In this document: piece by piece, positions 5,969 through 11,731 of the stretch
How positions within the stretch are numbered: position 1 is the first letter of the stretch
How the letters are laid out: every line of letters starts with the position of its first letter
Source: an uncultured Oribacterium sp.
Lineage (GTDB): Bacteria; Bacillota; Clostridia; Lachnospirales; Lachnospiraceae
NCBI GenBank assembly: GCA_900772695.1
Contig: CAAGRO010000284.1
Location: 1-11,731, forward strand
Reading direction: 5' to 3'
DNA: 11,731 nucleotides
The notes under the pieces: generated by a model
Databases searched by the model: none
Told to the model about the DNA's origin: nothing
What the model saw: only the letters and a program-made list of their open reading frames with translations
Position numbers and translations under genes: made by a program

Positions 5969-8062
5969 ATGTACAAGAGTTATTCAATGGAACTCGCCGG
6001 CAGAACACTGACCGTCGATATCGGCCGTGTCTGCGCCCAGGCAAATGGTGCAGCACTGATGCACTATGGTGATACAACCGTTCTGTCCACCTGTACCGCG
6101 TCGGCACAGCCGCGTGATGGTATCGATTTCTTCCCGCTCCAGGTGGAGTATGAGGAGAAGATGTATGCCGTAGGACAGTTCCCGGGTGGATTTAAGAAGA
6201 GAGAGGGCCGCGCAAGCGATAATGCGATCCTCACCTCCCGTGTCATCGATCGTCCGATGAGACCGCTCTTCCCGAAGGATTTCCGTAACGATGTGCTGCT
6301 CGACAACCTCGTGATGTCCGTCGACCAGGACTGCTCACCGGAGCTTCTGGCGATGCTCGGTTCTTCCCTGGCAACCGCGATTTCCAACGTTCCATGGGAT
6401 GGTCCATGCGCTTCCACACAGGTCGGCATGATCAACGGTGAGTTCATCATCAACCCGACCAACGCAGAGAAGACCGTATCCGATCTGAATCTGACCGTTG
6501 CTTCGACCCGCGATAAGGTCATCATGATCGAGGCAGGTGCAAACTGCATCTCTGATGATCAGATGATCGAGGCCATCTATAAGGCAGATGAGATCAACAA
6601 GCAGATCATCAGCTTCTTCGATTCCATCATCGCCGAGTGTGGTAAGGAGAAGACCCCGTACGAGAGCTATGCGGTTCCGCAGGCGCTCTTCGATAAGATC
6701 AAGTCCATCGTTCCGGAAGAGGAGATGGAGAACGCGGTATTCACCGACGACAAGCAGCAGCGTGATGCCAATATGGCAGAGGTGACCAGAAAGCTTGAGG
6801 AGGCACTCGCGGATGACGAGGATGCTCTCCAGCAGCTTCCGGATGCCGTATACCAGTATGAGAAGAAGACCGTTCGTAAGATGATCCTGAAGGATCACAA
6901 GAGACCGGATGGTCGTAAGATCGAGGAGATCCGTCCGCTCGAGGCAGAGGTGGATCTGATTCCGAGAGTCCATGGCTCTGCGATGTTCAAGCGTGGACAG
7001 ACCCAGATCCTCGATATCGTCACCCTGGCACCTCTTTCCGAGGTTCAGAAGGTCGAGGGACTCAACGAGTACATCACCGAGAAGCGTTACCTTCACCAGT
7101 ATAACTTCCCGGGCTACTCTGTAGGTGAGGCGAAGGCCAGCCGTGGACCGGGACGTCGTGAGATCGGTCATGGCGCACTCGCTGAGAAGGCGCTGATCCC
7201 GGTACTTCCGTCCGTCGAGGAGTTCCCATATGCCATCCGTGCCGTATCCGAGACGATGGAGTCGAACGGTTCCACCTCCATGGGTTCCACCTGCGCATCC
7301 TGCCTGTCACTGATGGCAGCCGGTGTTCCGATCAAGGAGCCGGTAGCCGGTATCAGCTGCGGTCTCGTAACCGGCGATACGGATGATGACTACATCGTAC
7401 TGACCGATATCCAGGGTCTCGAGGACTTCTTCGGCGACATGGACTTCAAGGTAACCGGTACACATGAGGGCATCACCGCGATCCAGATGGATATCAAGAT
7501 CCACGGTCTCACCAGAGATATCGTGACCGAGGCGATCCACAGAGCCCACGAGGCACGTCTCGTCATCATGGATGGCGTTATGAAGGATGCCATCGCCGCT
7601 CCGCGTGCCGAGCTTTCTGAGTATGCTCCGAAGATCATCACCATGCAGATCGACCCACAGAAGATCGGTGATGTTATCGGTAAGCAGGGTAAGACCATCA
7701 ACGGCATCATCGATGAGACCGGTGCAAAGATCGACATCGATGACAGCGGTATGGTTTCCATCTCCGGCATCGATAAGAACGCGCTTGAGAAGGCGAAGAA
7801 GATCATCGAGTCGATCGTCAACGACATCGAGCCGGGTCAGGTACTGACCGGTAAGGTCGTTCGCATCATGAACTTCGGTGCTTTCGTACAGCTCAGCCCG
7901 AACAAGGATGGTATGGTACACATCTCGAAGCTGGCCGATGGCCGCGTGGATAAGGTAGAGGATGTGGTCAACATCGGCGACGAAGTAACCGTCAAGGTTC
8001 AGGAGGTCGACAAGATGGGCCGTATCAATCTCACCATGCGTCCGCAGGATCTGAGAGACTAA
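5969..8062 (+). CDS. pnp: Polyribonucleotide nucleotidyltransferase (PNPase)
   Basis: PNPase degrades RNA 3' to 5' using phosphate and can run in reverse to add tails. It is a trimeric cytoplasmic enzyme of mRNA decay. The 697-residue product is full length. The first RNase PH domain (about 1-145) has FPLQVEYEEKMYAVGQFPGGF and RVIDRPMRPLFP. An all-helical linker (about 150-310) follows. The second, catalytic RNase PH domain (about 312-540) has GPGRREIGHG (393-402), SNGSTSMGS (432-440) and GDMDFKVTGT (489-498), with the conserved acidic residues. The KH domain has IGKQGK (570-575). The S1 domain (about 622-692) has GKVVRIMNFGAFVQL and GMVHISKL. ATG 5969 is set by GGAGGT 4 nt upstream. It is flanked by its own leader and terminator. 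Confidence 0.98.
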   Translation: MYKSYSMELAGRTLTVDIGRVCAQANGAALMHYGDTTVLSTCTASAQPRDGIDFFPLQVEYEEKMYAVGQFPGGFKKREGRASDNAILTSRVIDRPMRPLFPKDFRNDVLLDNLVMSVDQDCSPELLAMLGSSLATAISNVPWDGPCASTQVGMINGEFIINPTNAEKTVSDLNLTVASTRDKVIMIEAGANCISDDQMIEAIYKADEINKQIISFFDSIIAECGKEKTPYESYAVPQALFDKIKSIVPEEEMENAVFTDDKQQRDANMAEVTRKLEEALADDEDALQQLPDAVYQYEKKTVRKMILKDHKRPDGRKIEEIRPLEAEVDLIPRVHGSAMFKRGQTQILDIVTLAPLSEVQKVEGLNEYITEKRYLHQYNFPGYSVGEAKASRGPGRREIGHGALAEKALIPVLPSVEEFPYAIRAVSETMESNGSTSMGSTCASCLSLMAAGVPIKEPVAGISCGLVTGDTDDDYIVLTDIQGLEDFFGDMDFKVTGTHEGITAIQMDIKIHGLTRDIVTEAIHRAHEARLVIMDGVMKDAIAAPRAELSEYAPKIITMQIDPQKIGDVIGKQGKTINGIIDETGAKIDIDDSGMVSISGIDKNALEKAKKIIESIVNDIEPGQVLTGKVVRIMNFGAFVQLSPNKDGMVHISKLADGRVDKVEDVVNIGDEVTVKVQEVDKMGRINLTMRPQDLRD

Positions 8063-8072
8063 ATGAAAAGAG

Positions 8073-8107
8073 AGGTCCGTGTTCAGGAAACTGGACCGGA
8101 CCTTTTT
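8073..8107 (+). terminator. Intrinsic terminator after pnp
   Basis: AGGTCCG (8073-8079) pairs with CGGACCT (8097-8103), and GTTCAG (8081-8086) pairs with CTGGAC (8091-8096) with one G·U. One T (8080) is bulged, and the loop is the stable tetraloop GAAA. That makes 13 bp followed by a short T-run (five T, 8103-8107, the first of them paired). Confidence 0.93.
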
Positions 8108-8177
8108 AAACGCGTCCAGGGCCACGCATCCGACCGGCCCGTGCATTTTACATGTTGTATGAAAGGAATTCTATACT
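8108..8177 (+). other. Intergenic leader before gltX
   Basis: This holds a GC-rich 5-bp inverted repeat, GGGCC (8119-8123) with GGCCC (8136-8140), then an AT-rich stretch. A Shine-Dalgarno-like GAAAGGAA (8161-8168) lies 9 nt before the gltX ATG. I see no convincing promoter and no T-box or other riboswitch. Confidence 0.4.
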
Positions 8178-9629
8178 ATGAAGATCAGAACGAGATATGC
8201 ACCTTCCCCGACCGGAAGAATGCATGTAGGTAACCTTCGTACCGCACTCTACGCCTACCTCATCGCGAAGCATGAGGGTGGTGATTTCCTCCTCCGGATC
8301 GAGGATACCGATCAGGAGCGCTTCGTCGAGGGGGCCGTCGAGCTCATCAATGAAACCCTCGCCGACACCGGCCTGATCCCGGATGAGTCCCCGGATAAGC
8401 CGGGCGACTGTGGTCCATACGTGCAGTCCGAGCGTCGTGCACAGGGCATCTATATGAAGTATGCGAAGCAACTCGTCGATGAGGGCAAGGCATACTACTG
8501 CTTCTGCACGAAGGAGCGCCTCGAGTCCCTGAAGACCACCGTAAACGGCGAAGAGATCATGCACTATGATAAGCACTGCCTCTCCCTCTCGAAGGAGGAG
8601 ATCGAGGCAAAGCTCGCAGCCGGCATGCCGTATGTCATCCGTCAGAACAACCCGACCGAGGGCACGACGACCTTCCACGACGAGCTCTACGGAGACGTCA
8701 CCGTTGATAACGCCGAGCTCGATGACATGGTCCTCATCAAGTCCGACGGCTATCCGACCTATAATTTCGCCAATGTCGTCGACGATCATCTGATGGGCAT
8801 CACCCATGTCGTTCGCGGCAACGAGTATCTGAGCTCGAGCCCGAAGTACAATCGTCTCTATGAGGCCTTCGGCTGGGAGATTCCGAAGTATGTGCACTGC
8901 CCACTCATCACCGATGAGAACCATAAGAAGCTCAGTAAGCGTTCCGGTCATGCCTCCTTCGAGGATCTCATCGATCAGGGCTTCGTGGCCGAGGCAGTTG
9001 TGAACTTCGTCGCCCTCCTCGGCTGGTCTCCGGAGGACAACAACGAGATCATGTCTCTCCAGGACCTCATCGAGAAGTTCGACTATCACCGTATCTCGAA
9101 GAGCCCGGCGGTCTTCGACATGGAGAAGCTGCGCTGGATGGATGGCGAGTACATCAAGGCGATGAATTTCGATAAGTATTACGAGCGTGCACTTCCGTAT
9201 ATCCAGAAGATCATCACGAAGCCGCTCGATCTCCGGCACATCGCGACCATGGTGAAGACCCGTATCGAGATCTTCCCGGACATCAACGAGGAGATGATCG
9301 GCTTCTTCGAGGCCCTTCCGGAGTACAGCACCGAGCTTTATGTCAATAAGAAGTCGAAGACGAACCTCGAGAATTCACTCGCACTTCTCCGTGAGGTACA
9401 GCCGCTTCTCAGCACACAGGAGGATTTCTCCAACGACGCACTGTTCGAGCTGCTTTCTGCCTACGGCAAGGAGAAGGGCTACAAGACCGGCTTCATCATG
9501 TGGCCGATCCGCATCGCGCTTTCTGGTCGTCAGATGACCCCGGCGGGTGCAACCGAGATCATGGAGGTCCTCGGTAAGGAGGAGTCCCTCCAGCGTATCG
9601 CTGACGGTATCCGTCGCCTCGAGGCGTGA
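8178..9629 (+). CDS. gltX: Glutamyl-tRNA synthetase
   Basis: This class I aminoacyl-tRNA synthetase charges tRNA with glutamate. In many Bacillota it also charges tRNA-Gln for later amidation; the sequence alone does not say whether this one does. The 483-residue product is full length. The HIGH-type signature is PSPTGRMHVGN (9-19), and the LRIEDTDQER segment follows at 39-48. The zinc site C-x-C (108, 110), Tyr 130, Cys 134 matches the C-x-C-x(19-20)-Y-x3-C pattern of zinc-containing GluRS. The KMSKS-type loop is KLSKR (251-255). Residues from about 320 form the helical anticodon-binding region, with MWPIRIALSGRQMTPAGATEIMEVLGKEE near the C-terminus. The start is ATG 8178 with GAAAGGAA upstream. 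The gene stands between two terminators, so it is probably transcribed alone. Confidence 0.97.
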   Translation: MKIRTRYAPSPTGRMHVGNLRTALYAYLIAKHEGGDFLLRIEDTDQERFVEGAVELINETLADTGLIPDESPDKPGDCGPYVQSERRAQGIYMKYAKQLVDEGKAYYCFCTKERLESLKTTVNGEEIMHYDKHCLSLSKEEIEAKLAAGMPYVIRQNNPTEGTTTFHDELYGDVTVDNAELDDMVLIKSDGYPTYNFANVVDDHLMGITHVVRGNEYLSSSPKYNRLYEAFGWEIPKYVHCPLITDENHKKLSKRSGHASFEDLIDQGFVAEAVVNFVALLGWSPEDNNEIMSLQDLIEKFDYHRISKSPAVFDMEKLRWMDGEYIKAMNFDKYYERALPYIQKIITKPLDLRHIATMVKTRIEIFPDINEEMIGFFEALPEYSTELYVNKKSKTNLENSLALLREVQPLLSTQEDFSNDALFELLSAYGKEKGYKTGFIMWPIRIALSGRQMTPAGATEIMEVLGKEESLQRIADGIRRLEA

Positions 9630-9650
9630 GACACATATATCTACAGAAAA

Positions 9651-9672
9651 TATGGTCGTCTGGACGACTATA
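9651..9672 (+). repeat. Hairpin after gltX
   Basis: TATGGTCGT (9651-9659) pairs with ACGACTATA (9664-9672) over 9 bp with one G·U and a CTGG loop. No T-run follows, so it is not itself a classic terminator. It lies 21 nt after the gltX stop and 11 nt before the terminator, and may protect the 3' end or act as part of a tandem stop. Confidence 0.55.
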
Positions 9673-9683
9673 GGAGATTTCAG

Positions 9684-9715
9684 AAACCCATGGTAGAATA
9701 CTGCCATGGGTTTTT
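9684..9715 (+). terminator. gltX terminator overlapping the helicase start codon
   Basis: CCCATGG (9687-9693) pairs perfectly with CCATGGG (9704-9710). Three A-T pairs extend the base (9684-9686 with 9711-9713), and two inner pairs (T9694·G9703, A9695-T9702) are possible. Five T follow (9711-9715). The 3' arm contains the ATG (9706-9708) of the helicase gene, and its T-run encodes codons 2-4 of that protein. Confidence 0.75.
9691..9699 (+). promoter_or_regulatory. Candidate extended -10 promoter for the helicase, giving a leaderless mRNA
   Basis: TGG followed by TAGAAT (9694-9699) is an extended -10 element, matching TATAAT at five of six positions. No -35 box is visible at the right distance (9671-9676 reads TAGGAG). 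A start 7 nt after the box falls at 9706, which is the A of the helicase ATG. The element occupies the 5' arm and loop of the gltX terminator. Confidence 0.45.
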
Positions 9716-11697
9716 CTATCGATCAGAAACGGGCAATCGAACACAGAGACGGGCCGGCGATGGTGCTGGCCGGACCAGGCTCCGGGAAAACGACGGTGAT
9801 CACGCATCGCATCCTGCAGCTGATCCGGAGCGGTGTGCGTCCGGAGGACATCCTCGTCATCACCTTCACGAAGGCTGCGGCCCTCGAGATGGAGAGCCGC
9901 TTTCGGAAGCTCTACCTCGAGGAGCAGATGAAGCAGCGGCTGGGGGATGCCTACGAAGCCGAAGCCGGGCATCGTCCGGCCTTTTCGTCCGCTGAGGATG
10001 CACGCCTTCCGGGCAGCCTGCGCGATGCCGGCGGCCAGGTGAACTTCGGCACCTTCCACTCAATCTTTTTCTTCATCCTCCGCATCCGCTATCACTTTTC
10101 ATATAAAAACATCCTGAGCGAACGGACGCAGTCGCAGATTCTGCGTGAAATCACCGAGGCCCTCGGCATCGACTGCAGCTATGATCAGGACTTCCTGCGC
10201 CTTCTGATCGGCGAGATCTCCCGTTTTAAGGGGAGCGGAAAGCTGCTCTCGGAATTTGATTCAAGCCTGCTCTCAAACGAGCAGTTCACAGCCCTCATGC
10301 TGCGCTACCAGGAGCGCCTGGGGCAGCAGCGCCTGGTGGACTTCGATGATATGCTGCTTCGCTGTCGTCAGCTCTTCCGCGACGAACCGACGGAGCTCCG
10401 GCGCTGGCAGGAGAAGTACAAGTATCTGCTCGTCGATGAGTTCCAGGATATCAGTCCTCTCCAGTATGAAATCGTGCGTATGCTCGCGCTGCCGGAAAAC
10501 AATCTCTTCATCGTCGGGGACGACGATCAGTCGATCTACGCCTTTCGTGGCTCGGATCCCGGCATCATGCTCGGCTTCGAGCGCGATTACCCGGGCTCCG
10601 CGCGCATCGCCCTCTCCAACAACTACCGGTCGCACGAGGAAATCGTCTGCTTTTCGTCTCATGTCATCGCCCGGAACGAACATCGCTTCCCGAAGGAGAT
10701 CCGGGCCGTGCAGGGTCCGGGGGGACGGGCACTGCGTTATCAGACGGCCGACACGCTGCAGGAGTATGCACTCGTGCTGAAGAACATCCGGGAGGAGCTC
10801 GCGCGCGGAATCCCGCCGGAGCGCATCGCCGTCCTGTTCCGCACCCAGACCCTGGCGCGTCCGCTGATCTCCGAATTTGTACGACTGCAGCTTCCGTATA
10901 CGACGCGGGATCATACGAAAAATCTCTATGACAGCACGGTGGCCCAGGACATCCTCGCCTATATCCGGCTCGCCCTCGGCACGGGCACCCGCCGGGATTT
11001 TATGCGTATCATGAATAAGCCGAACCGCTATATCTCGCGGGAGGCCGTCCGGGACCGGGCGATGGATTTCGAGAAGCTCCGGCGCTACTACCGCGATAAG
11101 CGCGGGATGGATGTGATCCTCGATCGCTTCGTAGAGGATTTAAAGGCCATCCGTGCCCTGCCATCCGAAGCCGCGGTCATCTACATTGGCCTGCGCGTGG
11201 GGTATCTCAGCTACCTCGAGGAGCGGGCCCGCGAAAATCATACGGAGCTCGGCGGTGTCCATGCTATAATGGATGCGCTGGAGCTGTCCGCGCGGCAGGA
11301 GCCGGATAAGCAGAAGTGGCTCGTCTATGCGGAGAACTACGGGGAGGAACTGAAGCGGGCGGCTGCCCGAAACGAGGCAGGGCGCGGTGTGCGGCTGATG
11401 ACCTTCCACGGCAGTAAGGGGCTCGAGTTCGACATCGTCCATATCATCGACGCGACGGAGGGCGTGACACCGTATACGAAGGCGGTCACGGCGGCGCAGA
11501 TCGAGGAGGAGCGACGGGCATTTTATGTCGCCTGTACGCGGGCGAAGAAAGAACTTCACATTTATTTCACAGAGAGTCGCTATGCTAAAAAATGCAGTCC
11601 GAGCCGCTTTCTGCTGGACGGGCTGTCAGATATGAAACCGAAGCACGGTGGCTGGGTGCGCTCGCTGCCGGAAATTTTCCGGAAACGGAGGAGCTGA
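9706..11697 (+). CDS. UvrD/Rep-type superfamily 1 ATP-dependent DNA helicase
   Basis: The 663-residue product unwinds DNA 3' to 5' by family inference and probably serves repair or replication restart. Motifs in order: Q-motif region FSIDQKRAIEH (3-13), Walker A AGPGSGKTT (22-30), Ia ITFTKAAALEM (52-62), TFHS (116-119), Walker B LLVDEFQD (241-248), III GDDDQSIYAFRGS (271-283), IV SNNYRS (304-309), V RLMTFHGSKGLEF (563-575), VI EERRAFYVACTRAKK (601-615). About 40 residues, rich in Glu, Arg and Ala, are inserted between Ia and TFHS (about 71-111). The protein ends about 48 residues after motif VI and lacks the C-terminal Tudor-like domain of PcrA/UvrD, so it is a shorter relative. ATG 9706 must be the start: an in-frame TAG sits at 9694, and the next ATG (9760) would remove the Q motif. 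It has no Shine-Dalgarno sequence. Confidence 0.93.
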   Translation: MGFSIDQKRAIEHRDGPAMVLAGPGSGKTTVITHRILQLIRSGVRPEDILVITFTKAAALEMESRFRKLYLEEQMKQRLGDAYEAEAGHRPAFSSAEDARLPGSLRDAGGQVNFGTFHSIFFFILRIRYHFSYKNILSERTQSQILREITEALGIDCSYDQDFLRLLIGEISRFKGSGKLLSEFDSSLLSNEQFTALMLRYQERLGQQRLVDFDDMLLRCRQLFRDEPTELRRWQEKYKYLLVDEFQDISPLQYEIVRMLALPENNLFIVGDDDQSIYAFRGSDPGIMLGFERDYPGSARIALSNNYRSHEEIVCFSSHVIARNEHRFPKEIRAVQGPGGRALRYQTADTLQEYALVLKNIREELARGIPPERIAVLFRTQTLARPLISEFVRLQLPYTTRDHTKNLYDSTVAQDILAYIRLALGTGTRRDFMRIMNKPNRYISREAVRDRAMDFEKLRRYYRDKRGMDVILDRFVEDLKAIRALPSEAAVIYIGLRVGYLSYLEERARENHTELGGVHAIMDALELSARQEPDKQKWLVYAENYGEELKRAAARNEAGRGVRLMTFHGSKGLEFDIVHIIDATEGVTPYTKAVTAAQIEEERRAFYVACTRAKKELHIYFTESRYAKKCSPSRFLLDGLSDMKPKHGGWVRSLPEIFRKRRS

Positions 11698-11731
11698 ACC
11701 ACGGACAAGGCATCATCGGCATCACGGTCCG

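Noticed and set aside
5799..6011. 70-codon plus-strand frame in the pnp leader overlapping the pnp start
   Set aside because: It has no ribosome binding site, starts at the predicted transcript 5' end, and runs through the long hairpin into pnp in another frame. The paired arms explain the sequence better than coding does. A leader peptide is not excluded but is unsupported.
8147..8177. TTTACA and TATACT before gltX as a promoter
   Set aside because: The spacing is 19 nt and the start would fall near 8184, inside gltX after its ATG, so it cannot drive the full gene.
8108..8177. T-box or other riboswitch before gltX
   Set aside because: The interval is too short for a T-box and lacks its conserved box; only a 5-bp stem is visible.
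8148..9239. 363-codon open frame on the minus strand opposite gltX (similar ones opposite infB, nrnA and pnp)
   Set aside because: Same explanation: codon bias of the sense gene leaves long antisense frames. None has a convincing ribosome binding site or a recognisable domain.
11271..11276. TATAAT inside the helicase gene
   Set aside because: It is an isolated match within coding sequence, with no suitable -35 box and no downstream gene start for it to serve.

Overview
The window looks like part of a chromosome from a member of the Clostridia, most likely a Lachnospiraceae relative. I infer this from the gene order infB–rbfA–nrnA–truB–ribF–rpsO–pnp, strong AGGAGG-type ribosome binding sites, a TTG start, and the protein wording of IF2 and the DHH phosphoesterase. 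Third codon positions are rich in G and C. Genus and species cannot be settled from this sequence alone. It is a translation and RNA-metabolism housekeeping region. I see no transposon, phage, CRISPR array, tRNA or rRNA.

Layout, all on the + strand. (1) Bases 3-5255 form one run of tightly packed genes with no terminator inside: infB (5' end cut by the window edge), rbfA (start overlaps the infB stop), nrnA, and a single reading frame encoding TruB fused to RibF. (2) Bases 5256-5785 hold a consensus-like promoter, a structured leader, rpsO (S15) and a strong intrinsic terminator. (3) Bases 5786-8107 hold a perfect -10 hexamer, an unusually structured leader of about 165 nt, pnp (PNPase) and another strong terminator. 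(4) Bases 8108-9715 hold gltX (glutamyl-tRNA synthetase) and its terminator. (5) Bases 9706-11697 hold a UvrD/Rep-type superfamily 1 helicase. Its start codon lies in the 3' arm of the gltX terminator, and an extended -10 box lies in the arm and loop of the same hairpin.

The genes cover translation initiation (IF2), 30S maturation (RbfA, S15), tRNA modification (TruB domain), tRNA charging (GltX), turnover of RNA and nanoRNA (PNPase, NrnA), flavin cofactor synthesis (RibF domain) and DNA repair or replication (helicase).

Most worth a second look: the in-frame TruB–RibF fusion, in which TruB lacks its C-terminal PUA region; a Thr-to-Pro change in the P-loop of IF2 (GHVDHGKP instead of GHVDHGKT); a long compound hairpin in the pnp leader that resembles in layout, but not visibly in sequence, the E. 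coli pnp autoregulatory leader; and the terminator, -10 box and start codon superimposed at the helicase gene, which suggests a leaderless mRNA. I did not find a clearly new multi-gene system.
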